In this document: piece by piece, positions 28,901 to 38,548 of the stretch | Numbering within the stretch: the stretch's first letter is position 1 | Layout of the letters: each line of letters begins with the position of its first letter | DNA from: Agaricicola taiwanensis | GTDB taxonomy: Bacteria; Pseudomonadota; Alphaproteobacteria; Rhizobiales; Methylopilaceae | Length of the DNA stretch: 64,000 bases | Direction of reading: 5' to 3' | Assembly (NCBI RefSeq): GCF_014635245.1 | Contig: NZ_BMCP01000002.1 | Coordinates: forward strand, 558,001 to 622,000 | The notes under the pieces: model-generated | The model's input: the letters and a program-made list of their open reading frames with translations, nothing else | Told to the model about the DNA's origin: nothing | Databases searched by the model: none | Position numbers and translations under genes: made by a program

Positions 28901-31658
28901 TCGAGCTGCGCTCGGAAATGGACTCGATCAGGCCTTCGCCGCTGGCGTTGATCTCGCGGCTCATATCGCCGATACGCTCCATCAGCAGGCGCGAGGTGGT
29001 TTCCACCGCATCGGTGAGCGCGGACTCCGTGCGCTGCATTTCAGAGGTAACAGCACTGGACAGGCGCTCGGCGACGTTGTCGAAGCGGCCCTCGAGCGAA
29101 TAGGCCTCTTCCACGAGACGCGCGCTGGTGCGCTCGGCTGCGCCAACGAGGTGGGATTCCACTTCCTTGGAACGCGCGCCGAGAGTCTCGCCGATGCGTT
29201 CGATGGATTCCGCGAGCCGCTGTTCGGCAAGATCGGTCTCCTGCCGGATGAGGTCGGTCATGCGCGAGCCGCTGTCGCCGAGGCGTGCCTCGAGCTCGGA
29301 GCCGCGCACCACGATCGCGTCGTGAATGTCGGTTGCCGTGGAGCGCAGGTCACGGGCAAGAGCGCCGCCGTGCTCGACGATGGCTTCGCCCAGCCGCTCG
29401 CGGGCCTTGGCGAAGACGCTCTCGAAGGTGAGGCTGCGTTCATGGAGCGCGCGGTCGATCTCGAACGTGGCCGTTTCGAGCGAATTGCGGACGTCGGTCG
29501 TGCGCGTCGTAATGGTGTCGAGCACGCGGTTGGCCGCGAACTCGATGCTTTCCTCGATGCCACCGCCACGCACGACCACAGCCTCGTGGATGCGTTGGCT
29601 GGAGCCGTCGATGCGGTCGGCGATGGCCATGCCGCGGGTGTCGAGCAACTCGGCCACACGCTCGCCTGTCTCGCCAATGCGGCGATCGATCTCGACGCCG
29701 CGGATGGCGATGGTCTCGTAAATGCGATCGCCGGTGGCGGCGAGCCGCTCAGCGAGCTCTCCACCGCGCGTCGTGATGACTTCGGCAATGCGGCTGCCGG
29801 TGTCGTCGAGGCGGCTGGTGACCTCCGCGCCGCGCATGGAGAGGTCAACGACGAGGCTCTCACCGGTCGCCTTCAGTGTCTCGGTGACGGTGCCGGTGCG
29901 CTCCGTGATCATATCGGCAATGCGATGGGCGGTATCGCCCAAGGTGCCGGCAAGGGTCTCGCCTGTGCGTTCCAGCGTGTCGTTGGCTTCGATGGAGCGG
30001 GCGGCGATCGCTTCCGCGATGCGGGTGCCGGTGTCGGCCAGCGTATGCGTGACCTCGCGGGCCCGAAGCGTGAGGCTTTCGGTCAGGTCGGCGGAGGTGC
30101 GGGTGAGGGCGTCGGACACCGCGTTGGCACGCTCGTTGAGCGTATCGGTCACATCGGTGCTGGTTCGCGACAGCTGATCGGCGATGGCAATGGCGCGGTC
30201 GGCGAGAGCTTCCGTCAGATCCGCGCTGGTCTGGGCCAGAGCCTCGGTGATCATCTGCGCGCGGCCGGTGAGGCCTTCGGTGACGTCCGTGCTGGTGCGA
30301 TTAAGGGCGTCCGTGATCGCCGTGGCGCGCTCCGACAGCGTATAGGTGGTGGTCTCGCTGGCGCGGGTTAGCTCCTCGCTGATGGCATGCGCGCGCATGG
30401 CCATGGTCTCGCTGAGGCGCGCGCTGCTGTCTGCGAGCGTATCGGTAATCGTCTGGGCGCGGTCCTCGAAGGAGCGTATCATGCCCGAACTGGTTTCAGT
30501 CAGGGTCTCGGTGATGCTGCGGGCACGATCTTCGAGTGACTGGGTGAGGTCGCGGCTGGAATTGACGAAGGTCTCGTGGAAGGCGGAGGCCTTTTCTTCG
30601 AGGTTGACGGTTACCTCGGTGCTGACGCGGGTCAAGGTGCCGTTGACGTCGTTGCCGGTGCTGGAAAGACGGTCGATGATCTCGTGCGCCTGCGTGGTGA
30701 CCGACTGGATCAGGTTTTCGCCGGCCGAGCCGACAGCCTCGGTGATCTGGATGCTCCTCTCGCCGAGGTTCTGCGTGGCGCGGTTACCGGCTTCGGTGAT
30801 GCTGGTGGTGAGATATTCGGTGGCGTTGGCGAGTTCGCGAGCAAGGTCGCTGTGCGTGGCGGTCAGCGTATGGCGCAGCTGTTCAGCATTGGCGACAAGG
30901 CCTTCGCGCTGATTGCGCAGTTCCTCGACGATGGAGCGCACGCGCACTTCATTGTCCTGGAACGAGCGTTCAAGAGCGGTGATCTCGCCCCGGACCATGG
31001 CCTCAAGTTCAGTGGCGCGGCTAAAGGCGCGTTCGATACCATCATCGATGGCGGAAACTTCACGGCGCACGGCCTGCCCGATAGACAGAACGCCATCTCG
31101 GGCGGTGGACTCAGGCTCGGCCAGACGAAGGGCGACTTCCGTCATGGAGCGGGAGACGAGCCACATCTCATTCGCACGGCGCGTCAACGCGGCCAGCATG
31201 AAGAAGATGAAGATCGGCGCGACGATGCCAAGGGTCACCGCGGCCAGCGGGGCGAGGGCCGCCGGATCGGAGAGGGCACCTGGAGCAATTGGGAGCAGAC
31301 CGGCGCTGAAGGCATAGGCGACGCCGAGGGCGGCCCAGCCAAGCGATGCGAGGGTAGCAAGGACGTAAGGGGTGCGCGACGGGCGCTTCTGCAATGCATA
31401 GGCGATATGCGCGAAGGAGCGGGTGTCGTCATTGGCAGGCAAGGGCCCTGCGGTTTCGATGCGTGGCTGCGGGCGAGGCGCCTGAGGCGCGCGAGCGAAG
31501 GGCGCGGACTGGTTTGGCTCCCTGAACACTTCCTCGTCCTTCACCGGACGATTTTCCTGAACCTCGGCCTCCTGCTCGCCGACGAGGTTCAACGCTTCCT
31601 CGATGGCGGAGAGAGCTGCCTCGGCCGGGTCCTTCATCTTACGTGGATTATTAGCCAT
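25986..31658 (-). CDS. Growth pole ring (GPR/RgsE)-like giant coiled-coil membrane protein
   Basis: The 1890-residue protein has a short polar N-terminus, two TM segments close together (about residues 95-150, with TLASLGWAALGVAYAFSAGL and then VTLGIVAPIFIFFMLAAL), and about 1400 residues of amphipathic helical repeats. It ends in a disordered Pro/Ala stretch and a compact C-terminal domain with LWDRYRRGERNVFTRRLYTLQGQ. Many repeats are 22 residues long (TSADLTEAL-type, later TGxRIAE-type). A C-terminal set repeats every 33 residues (IERVLNDNGG three times, about 27750-27980). Apolipoprotein-like repeats, N-terminal TM and about 2000 residues match Agrobacterium GPR and Sinorhizobium RgsE, which organise the polar growth zone. 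ATG 31658 has GAGGCG upstream; an in-frame ATG at 31691 would add 11 residues. Confidence 0.85.
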   Translation of the reverse strand: MANNPRKMKDPAEAALSAIEEALNLVGEQEAEVQENRPVKDEEVFREPNQSAPFARAPQAPRPQPRIETAGPLPANDDTRSFAHIAYALQKRPSRTPYVLATLASLGWAALGVAYAFSAGLLPIAPGALSDPAALAPLAAVTLGIVAPIFIFFMLAALTRRANEMWLVSRSMTEVALRLAEPESTARDGVLSIGQAVRREVSAIDDGIERAFSRATELEAMVRGEITALERSFQDNEVRVRSIVEELRNQREGLVANAEQLRHTLTATHSDLARELANATEYLTTSITEAGNRATQNLGERSIQITEAVGSAGENLIQSVTTQAHEIIDRLSSTGNDVNGTLTRVSTEVTVNLEEKASAFHETFVNSSRDLTQSLEDRARSITETLTETSSGMIRSFEDRAQTITDTLADSSARLSETMAMRAHAISEELTRASETTTYTLSERATAITDALNRTSTDVTEGLTGRAQMITEALAQTSADLTEALADRAIAIADQLSRTSTDVTDTLNERANAVSDALTRTSADLTESLTLRAREVTHTLADTGTRIAEAIAARSIEANDTLERTGETLAGTLGDTAHRIADMITERTGTVTETLKATGESLVVDLSMRGAEVTSRLDDTGSRIAEVITTRGGELAERLAATGDRIYETIAIRGVEIDRRIGETGERVAELLDTRGMAIADRIDGSSQRIHEAVVVRGGGIEESIEFAANRVLDTITTRTTDVRNSLETATFEIDRALHERSLTFESVFAKARERLGEAIVEHGGALARDLRSTATDIHDAIVVRGSELEARLGDSGSRMTDLIRQETDLAEQRLAESIERIGETLGARSKEVESHLVGAAERTSARLVEEAYSLEGRFDNVAERLSSAVTSEMQRTESALTDAVETTSRLLMERIGDMSREINASGEGLIESISERSSKVNDAIVESTMQLAESITTRGSSVNDLLAMKIGELDHIIGGRGMELANRISHDMVGFSSTLEDHFSRAEDVLGNRGAAIMESLAARTATLGDTVAERTRALETILTDRTREIESALSNRLEDFERSLTDKISSVGDSMDGRLARVNDGLDARANNLNEVLATRTIELARTLNDGEQMITESLAAKSQNYADEVTRRATEVIDVLAGKTEEVNRVLGTKAMEIAESLDSRAARFEMVVVGRLDTVSADLETRGTALADRLSDKVQNVTDALKGAAGEVERSLEKLSSDVVDTLTARAGDIGSTLGYRTAEIERVLNDNGGRLVELLTERSAQIGTALGETTAQIERVLNDNGGRMLETLAARTGEINTTLTQRTAEIERVLNDNSGQFITSITERSEELSDTLQKTSASVIRAFEDSSTRLGDALSARGSEARALFLNAAEELATAFGAETSKLVDDLKTSGEDLKGSISDTLGSLGRTSVELSGIVSRARDSLVLIEAGLGERTKSLEATVEAVASTSDRTNAQISEQIAALKTVSNSVLADVSKLADRLDDQGRALGQASTALDESQARLESTLESRRKSLEDTASGLASQTDDLDVLLRGFVRLIDESLSSAETRARNASSSMAQEVAEAGRAITESFDKIRATSGEEREKTTEALRRTYEQAIGEVTSLLRSANDGFSDLAKNMRMTTSSIQTELQTTRDELRKGIMALPQETEESTAAMRRVVSDQLKALNALTEIAARHGGLHDVGENRRVDYAAAVASASQAAEDLRAKPAVQQPAPTPAPAPLNRAREANPQPLPTRSPSPFESDNEDGSWLSGLLARASREPLANNNAAPAPAPAPTPAKQPAGERNVRFALESLDSLSVDIARMIDHQAVMELWDRYRRGERNVFTRRLYTLQGQKTFDEVRKKYAADGEFRRTVERYIGEFERLLDEVARDGSDPSVGQSYLTSETGKVYTMLAHAAGRFD

Positions 31659-32077
31659 GTCTTTCGCCTCGCGCCCGTACTCAAAACTCATCGGCGGTCA
31701 AACTTCATCACAATGAAGCGTCCCGCCGTCGAACACGCGCCGACCCCAAATCATCAGGACGTATGAAGGTCATGGACATGTCCCCTCCCGCCTTTCCCCA
31801 CCGGTGCAAACACGCCGGCTTTGGGGCATTCTTCGCCGCGGGGGCGATCCTAAACGGGCCAGAGGCGAAAGAAAACACGTCGGCTGTGGAAATCGCAAGT
31901 TTCGTTAACGTCTTTTTTACCATAAATTTCAACGACTTTTAATTTCCACGCTTGAAATGTGAATTTGAGGGGCGCGACGAGATCCTGCGCCACCGCAAAA
32001 AATATTTTGCTAAAGGGAATAGTTTCCTGAGAGTTAAGGGCGGCGGCTGCCGTGAATAGCGCCTCGGGACGTGCCGA
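31659..32077. other. Intergenic region upstream of the giant coiled-coil gene
   Basis: A 419-base gap between the start of the GPR-like gene and the stop of the ferredoxin reductase gene, both on the minus strand. The part from 31890 to 32050 is clearly more AT-rich than its surroundings and should hold the GPR-like promoter. It contains a CtrA-like site (31905-31919) and a small palindrome, GCAAAA-AATA-TTTTGC (31995-32010). I see no convincing gene; a 74-codon minus-strand frame (31708-31932) has no family resemblance. Confidence 0.6.
31905..31919 (-). promoter_or_regulatory. Possible CtrA-binding site (one mismatch)
   Basis: TTAA-N7-TTTA, one base off the CtrA consensus TTAA-N7-TTAA, lies about 250 bases upstream of the GPR-like start codon. 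A single near-match in AT-rich DNA is weak evidence, but control of a polar-growth gene by CtrA would make sense. Confidence 0.3.
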
Positions 32078-33522
<1,445 letters not shown>

Positions 33523-33545
33523 GACGTCCCGGCTCATTCAAAGCA

Positions 33546-33576
33546 GAAAGGCGTCGCACAAGATGCACGACGCCTC
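33546..33576 (-). terminator. Probable terminator after the Hpt gene
   Basis: On the minus strand, GGCGTCG pairs with CGACGCC across an 11-base loop (33550-33574), followed by a T-rich run (TTTCTGCTTT). It lies between the Hpt stop and the ferredoxin start. Confidence 0.65.
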
Positions 33577-33631
33577 GGTTTCTTAGGGGCCTTCGGCAAT
33601 CGATGCTAGACTTCGATGCGCCGATGCGGCG

Positions 33632-33997
33632 TCAGGCCGCGAGAAGCGTGTCGATTTCCTGCGTGGCTTCGGCCACGGTCTCGGCGACGGCTTCGAGGGC
33701 GCTGCCGGTGTTGCCAACACCCTTTGCCGCGCGTTCCAGTTCCTCGGCAGCGGCGGCAACGCGCCATGCACCCACGCCGCGGGCGGACCCGACGAGAGCA
33801 TGCGCAATTTCAGCGCGCCCGGTGGGGTCGGTCGTTCCCTCCAAGCGGATCATGAAGAGGCGGGTCTGCCGACGGAAGATGGCGAGCACTTCGCGCTCCA
33901 CCGCGCGATCGCCCGCAGTCTGGCGGGAGAGGTGGACGAGATCGATCGGGCGGGTGGGGATGGCGGCTGTTGCCTGATCGCTGGCTGACACTAACAT
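33632..33997 (-). CDS. Hpt-domain phosphotransfer protein, orphan
   Basis: The 121-residue all-helical protein has the Hpt core AHALVGSARGVGAWRVAAAAEELERAA, with the phospho-accepting His near residue 66. The family usually reads HxLKG; here the Lys position is Val, although the His and Gly are kept. No histidine kinase or response regulator is adjacent. It may relay phosphate between proteins encoded elsewhere. Divergent from sixA, whose family removes phosphate from Hpt domains, which makes the pairing suggestive. Confidence 0.8.
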   Translation of the reverse strand: MLVSASDQATAAIPTRPIDLVHLSRQTAGDRAVEREVLAIFRRQTRLFMIRLEGTTDPTGRAEIAHALVGSARGVGAWRVAAAAEELERAAKGVGNTGSALEAVAETVAEATQEIDTLLAA

Positions 33998-34180
33998 GAC
34001 TAGTTAACCTCAAATGGACCTGATGCTCTCAACTCACGAGCATGCTTGAGTTTGAATCCTGCTACGGCCAATTTAAGGCAAATACTTCCTCCAATCGGTA
34101 AACGGACTGCGGAATCGTTATGTAACACTTTTGTTGTAGCGAGCTTGCCACATGCCGATTCCTACCCAAGTGAAAGATAT

Positions 34181-34699
34181 ATGCGTCGGTTGATCCTGTT
34201 CAGACATGCCAAAGCTCTCTCGCCCGAAGGACTTGCGGACCGCGAACGGCCACTCGATCCCATCGGGGTCCGGGCCGTACCTGTGATGGCCCGTTGGTTG
34301 GCGGATCAGGGTTTCATCCCTGATCTCGCGCTTGTTTCACCGGCGCTTCGCACCATGGAAACTTGGGCTCTGGCGGCGCCTGCCTTCGATCGGACCATCA
34401 AGGCACATTCTGAAGCCGCGCTCTACGACGCACGCGTGACCACTATCCTGAGCCTGGTCCGCTCGGTGGGCGCGGAGGTGGCCTCCCTGGTCGTCGTCGG
34501 GCACAACCCCGGACTTGAAGAGCTTGCAGGACAGCTTTCCGGCCTCTCAGAAGCCAGTGCCCGGCGTCGCCTGGCGACCGGATTTCCACCGGGGGCCATC
34601 GCCGTTCTCAATTGCCCTGACGGAAAGTGGAGCGATCTGCAGCCTGGAGGCGCTGAGCTTACCCACATCGTCACCCCGGCAGATCTTGGGGCGAGGTGA
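34181..34699 (+). CDS. SixA-type histidine phosphatase (RHG family)
   Basis: The 172-residue protein has the phosphohistidine motif LILFRHAKA at residues 4-12, LVSPALRTMET, and a second catalytic His in VVVGHNPGLEEL. The short length and the RHAK variant are typical of SixA. E. coli SixA dephosphorylates a phosphohistidine domain, but the target here is unknown. ATG 34181 places the motif at the N-terminus; an upstream in-frame start adds 45 residues that do not look like the family. Its stop overlaps the next start (TGATG). Confidence 0.88.
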   Translation: MRRLILFRHAKALSPEGLADRERPLDPIGVRAVPVMARWLADQGFIPDLALVSPALRTMETWALAAPAFDRTIKAHSEAALYDARVTTILSLVRSVGAEVASLVVVGHNPGLEELAGQLSGLSEASARRRLATGFPPGAIAVLNCPDGKWSDLQPGGAELTHIVTPADLGAR

Positions 34700-36168
34700 T
34701 GGGGATTATCGGCAACATTGGCCATGAGGCGCGCATCACGGCCCGGAGCCTGCTGGACGCGGCAAGCGGCATGGTCGAGCCAAGTCTTCGGCTGGGTGTC
34801 ACCGGACTTTCCCGCGCGGGAAAGACGGTGTTCATCACCTCGCTCGTGCACGCACTGACGGTTGGCGCCCGCATGCCGCTCTTCCGCGCGGCAGGAGAAG
34901 GGCGCATAGCCTCGGCCCGCCTCGCACCCCAGCCGGATGACGCCGTACCCCGTTTCGAAATCGAAAAACATCTGTCGGCCTTCACCGGTGCCGAACGCCA
35001 CTGGCCGGAATCCACACGGCGGATCGCCGAGCTTCGCGTGGTGATCGACTACCAGAGCCAGGGGTTCTGGGGGCGGCAGTTTGGCCCTTCCAAGCTCAAT
35101 CTTGATATCGTCGATTATCCTGGCGAGTGGCTCCTTGACCTTGGCCTCATGGGCAAGAGTTTTGAACGCTGGTCATCCGAGACAGTGGCGCAGGCGCGGA
35201 TCGGCGCGCGTGCCGCGATCGCCGCCGACTGGCTGGAGGCGACAGCCGCAACCGATCCCGGAACCCGGGAGAGCGAGGATGTGGCGCGCCGAAACGCGGC
35301 TCTCTTCACCAGCTATCTGCGCTCCGCCCGAGACGCCCGCCATGCCTTGTCGGCGCTACCGCCCGGGCGCTTCCTCATGCCCGGCGATCTTGAGGGATCG
35401 CCGGCGCTGACTTTCGCGCCGTTGGACGTTCCCGCAGATGGCACGGCTCCGGCAGGATCGATCTGGGCCCTGATGGGGCGGCGGTATGATGCCTACGTCC
35501 AGCATGTTGTCCGTCCGTTTTTCCGGGACCACTTCGCCCGCCTCGACCGGCAGATCGTCCTCGTGGATGCCTTGACCGCGCTCAATGCCGGGCCGGACGC
35601 GGTGATGGATCTGGAGAATGCCCTGGCTGATGTCCTGACGGCCTTCCGCCACGGCGGCCCGTCCTGGCTGGGAGTTCTGCGGCCCCGGATCGACAGGCTC
35701 CTGTTCGCAGCCACGAAGGCAGATCACCTCCACCACACTAGCCATGACCGGCTCGAGGCGATCCTCGCCAAGCTGGTGGAGCGGGCATCTGTCCGCGCTG
35801 GTGCTGCGGGCGCGATGGTCGACATTCTCGCTCTGGCTTCGGTGCGTGCGACGCGGGAAGGGCAGGTCAGGCGTGGCGGCGTGGAATATCCCGTTATCAT
35901 TGGCGTACCTGAGGCTGGTGAACAGGCCGGAGATGAGATTTTCGATGGCGAGCGCGAGATGGCCTTCTTCCCAGGTGATCTTCCGGCGGACCCGTCCCAG
36001 GCGCTTGCCGCGGGCGGCTTTCGTGGGCGCTTGAGCGGGGCAGAGGCGGATATGCGTTTCGTCAACTTCCGCCCGCCGCAGATCGAGCCCGCGCCCTGGG
36101 GCATGCGGCTGCCCCATATCCGTCTCGATCGCGCGCTGGAATTCCTGATCGGCGATGCCCTCGCATGA
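34699..36168 (+). CDS. YcjX-family P-loop protein (DUF463)
   Basis: The 489-residue predicted nucleotide-binding protein has Walker A GLSRAGKTVF (about 32-41) and the DUF463 blocks LNLDIVDYPGEWLLDLGLM, WALMGRRYDAYVQHVVRPFFRDHFARLDRQIVLVD and ATKADHLHH (NKxD-like). The family resembles a large GTPase and travels with DUF697 membrane proteins, as in E. coli ycjX-ycjF, a stress operon. It is coupled to sixA by TGATG and followed 18 bases later by the DUF697 gene. Confidence 0.92.
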   Translation: MGIIGNIGHEARITARSLLDAASGMVEPSLRLGVTGLSRAGKTVFITSLVHALTVGARMPLFRAAGEGRIASARLAPQPDDAVPRFEIEKHLSAFTGAERHWPESTRRIAELRVVIDYQSQGFWGRQFGPSKLNLDIVDYPGEWLLDLGLMGKSFERWSSETVAQARIGARAAIAADWLEATAATDPGTRESEDVARRNAALFTSYLRSARDARHALSALPPGRFLMPGDLEGSPALTFAPLDVPADGTAPAGSIWALMGRRYDAYVQHVVRPFFRDHFARLDRQIVLVDALTALNAGPDAVMDLENALADVLTAFRHGGPSWLGVLRPRIDRLLFAATKADHLHHTSHDRLEAILAKLVERASVRAGAAGAMVDILALASVRATREGQVRRGGVEYPVIIGVPEAGEQAGDEIFDGEREMAFFPGDLPADPSQALAAGGFRGRLSGAEADMRFVNFRPPQIEPAPWGMRLPHIRLDRALEFLIGDALA

Positions 36169-36186
36169 CCCCGGATAGATGATCTG

Positions 36187-37185
36187 ATGAACACAACGCG
36201 CAGGCCGACGACCTTCCATCTCGATGAAGCGGAGATCATCGAAGCGGCACCCGTGCCCGATGATCTCGTGCTGCTGAATGATCCCGCGGCGCTACCTCCT
36301 GTTCCAGTTGAGCCGAAGTCTTCAGGCCGTTGGAAATTAGGTAGAATTTTTTGGTCTGGTCTCGGCATTCTTGGCTCGATGGCGCTCGGACTGGCCGTGA
36401 CCCATCTGATCGAGGATCTCTATGCGCGGGCCGATTGGCTGGGCTGGGCAGGACTTGCCGTCGCAGGCGTCACGGCTGTTGCCGGTATGGGCTTTGTCGC
36501 GCGGGAGATGCTTGCCATCCGCCGGCTGGCCGCGATCGATGATCTCAGGAACGACGCGACCGAAGTGCTGCGAACGGATGAACTCGCCGGGGCCAAACGG
36601 ATCGCGGAACGCCTGACGGGTCTTTATGCCGCCGTGCCGGAAACGGCGCGTGGCCGTTCCGCCGTCACACGACACGCGGCGGATATTTTCGACGGCTCCG
36701 ACCTTTTGCGGTTGTCGGAGCGCGAAATCCTCGCACCGCTGGATGCCGCCGCGGCCCGTGCGGTGGCTCAGGCGGCGCAGCGCGTCTCAATCGTCACGGC
36801 AGTGGCGCCGCGTGCCTTCATCGACATCGCCGTTGTTGCGGGTGTTTCCATCAGCCTTATCCGCCGCATTGCCACGATCTATGGCGCGCGGCCGGGCACA
36901 CTCGGATTTTTCACGCTCCTGCGCCACGTGATGTCGCATCTGGCCGTGACCGGCGGCATGGCTGCCGGTGAGAGCATGATCGATCAGGTGGTTGGACACG
37001 GGCTGGCGGCGCGGATCTCCGCCAAGCTAGGTGAGGGCGTCATCAATGGCATCCTCACGGCTCGTGTCGGCCTTGCAGCTATGGCCGTATGCCGACCACT
37101 GCCGTTTGATGCCGTGCGGGCGCCCACCGTACGGGATGTGGCCGGCAGGCTCTTCGAACGGGCGGAGAAGAAGACAGACGGCTGA
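36187..37185 (+). CDS. TIGR01620/YcjF-family membrane protein (DUF697)
   Basis: The 332-residue protein has an N-terminal soluble region, two TM helices (about 55-110, with GLGILGSMALGLAVTHLI and WLGWAGLAVAGVTAVAGMGF), then a DUF697 domain. That domain includes LAIRRLAAIDDLRNDA and a further hydrophobic helix (FIDIAVVAGVSISLIRRIA). It is the partner of the upstream YcjX protein and third gene of the sixA-ycjX-ycjF-like operon. Function is unknown beyond stress and envelope association. Confidence 0.9.
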   Translation: MNTTRRPTTFHLDEAEIIEAAPVPDDLVLLNDPAALPPVPVEPKSSGRWKLGRIFWSGLGILGSMALGLAVTHLIEDLYARADWLGWAGLAVAGVTAVAGMGFVAREMLAIRRLAAIDDLRNDATEVLRTDELAGAKRIAERLTGLYAAVPETARGRSAVTRHAADIFDGSDLLRLSEREILAPLDAAAARAVAQAAQRVSIVTAVAPRAFIDIAVVAGVSISLIRRIATIYGARPGTLGFFTLLRHVMSHLAVTGGMAAGESMIDQVVGHGLAARISAKLGEGVINGILTARVGLAAMAVCRPLPFDAVRAPTVRDVAGRLFERAEKKTDG

Positions 37186-37196
37186 TTTCAGCCGTC
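37177..37196. repeat. Inverted repeat containing both stop codons of convergent genes
   Basis: GACGGCTGA (37177-37185) and TCAGCCGTC (37188-37196) are perfect complements separated by TT. The left arm ends in the plus-strand TGA and the right arm begins with the minus-strand stop. No T-run follows on either side, so it is at best a weak terminator. Confidence 0.6.
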
Positions 37197-38492
37197 CGCG
37201 ATCTCGGTGTTCTCGATCTCGATGCCAAAACCGGAGAGCCCGACGTAGTGACGCTCACGCGATGCGAGGAGGTTGATTGAGCCGACGCCGAGATCCTTGA
37301 GGATCTGCGCGCCAAGCCCGACCTCGCGCCAGAGCTTGTGGCGCGCGCTTTCGCTCTCCGTCTTGTCCTCGCTGCCCGCCACGTTCAGCGGAACGCCCGC
37401 CGCACCGTCACGCAGGTAGACCAGAACGCCGCGACCTTCCGATTTGAAGTGTGATAACGCCTGGTGGATCGCCTTGGCACCGCCGAAAACATCGGTGATG
37501 GCATCAGCCCGGTGAAGCCGGGCAGGAACGTTGCGGCCATCGCCCACCCGTCCATAGACGAAGGCGAGATGCTGCACCCGGTCGAAGGGCGTCACATAGG
37601 CATAGCCCTGAAGCTGGCCAATCTCCGTGTCGACCGTGAATTCAGAAATGCGTTCGACGAGCTTTTCCCGAGCCTGACGGTAGGCAATGAGATCGGCCAC
37701 CGAGATGTGCTTGAGTTTGTGCCGTGCGGCAAATTCCGCGACCTGAGGTCCGCGCATGACGGACCCGTCGTCATTCACCATCTCGCAGATGACGCCCACG
37801 GGATCGAGGCTGGCCAGCTTGCACAGATCCACCGCTGCTTCGGTATGGCCGGAACGGATGAGCACACCACCATCCTTGGCGATGAGCGGGAAGATGTGTC
37901 CCGGGCGCACGAAATCGGCAGCGCCTGCGTTGTTGTTGGCAAGCCCGCGTACCGTGGCCGTCCTGTCATCAGCCGAGATCCCCGTCGTCGTACCATGGCG
38001 GTAGTCGACCGAAACCGTAAAGGCCGTGGAATGCGGCGCATCGTTATCGGCCACCATGGGCGAAAGGCGCAGCCGCCTTGCCGTATCCGACGTGATGGGG
38101 GCACAGACGATGCCGGAGGTATAACGGACGATGAAGGCCATCTTTTCCGGTGTGGCGTGAACCGCAGCGACGATCAGATCGCCCTCGTTCTCGCGGTCAT
38201 AGTCATCGGTGACCACAAGGATTTCGCCTTGAGCGAAAGCCTCGACGGCGCTTTGCACCCTCTTTTCGATCGTGTCCATGCTGTCGTCTTTCATGTCTGC
38301 AGCCAGTCCGAGAAGATCATTGGGTGTGACCTCGCCCTTGGTTTGGCGCGTGATTTTCTCCGCCATCTCTCTGGAGATCCAGGCAGAGGGATCATTGCAG
38401 AGCGCCGTGACCGTGGCCGGTGCGATACCGAGCGAACGGGCGAAGGAGCTGCGGGAAATGTTGTGCCGCGTGAGCCAGTCGTTGAGCTTCAT
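37188..38492 (-). CDS. ribB: HTH-RibBX fusion: 3,4-dihydroxy-2-butanone-4-phosphate synthase with N-terminal helix-turn-helix and degenerate RibA domain
   Basis: The 434-residue protein has three parts. Residues 1-62 look like an XRE-type helix-turn-helix (SRSSFARSLGIAPATVTALC). Residues about 75-275 are RibB, which makes the four-carbon riboflavin precursor from ribulose 5-phosphate: acidic loop DDYDRENEGDL and later SGHTEAAVDL are intact. Residues about 285-434 resemble GTP cyclohydrolase II, but the three zinc Cys expected in the SECLTGD...RCDC region are absent (the region reads RADAITDVFGG), so this part is probably inactive, as in RibBX proteins. The HTH is in frame with no internal stop. 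A start at Met67 would give a normal RibBX. No FMN riboswitch is visible upstream. Confidence 0.9.
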   Translation of the reverse strand: MKLNDWLTRHNISRSSFARSLGIAPATVTALCNDPSAWISREMAEKITRQTKGEVTPNDLLGLAADMKDDSMDTIEKRVQSAVEAFAQGEILVVTDDYDRENEGDLIVAAVHATPEKMAFIVRYTSGIVCAPITSDTARRLRLSPMVADNDAPHSTAFTVSVDYRHGTTTGISADDRTATVRGLANNNAGAADFVRPGHIFPLIAKDGGVLIRSGHTEAAVDLCKLASLDPVGVICEMVNDDGSVMRGPQVAEFAARHKLKHISVADLIAYRQAREKLVERISEFTVDTEIGQLQGYAYVTPFDRVQHLAFVYGRVGDGRNVPARLHRADAITDVFGGAKAIHQALSHFKSEGRGVLVYLRDGAAGVPLNVAGSEDKTESESARHKLWREVGLGAQILKDLGVGSINLLASRERHYVGLSGFGIEIENTEIADG

Positions 38493-38548
38493 ACCGCTTC
38501 TTAGCCGAGCGACTTTTCAGTATCAATGAAAAGATCGTGCTGTTGTTG

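Noticed and set aside
27876-31766. Two long open frames antisense to the growth-pole gene
   Set aside because: They mirror a highly repetitive coding sequence; codon bias and motifs support only the minus-strand protein.
31708-31932. 74-codon minus-strand frame upstream of the growth-pole gene
   Set aside because: No ribosome site or family resemblance, and it overlaps the probable promoter region.
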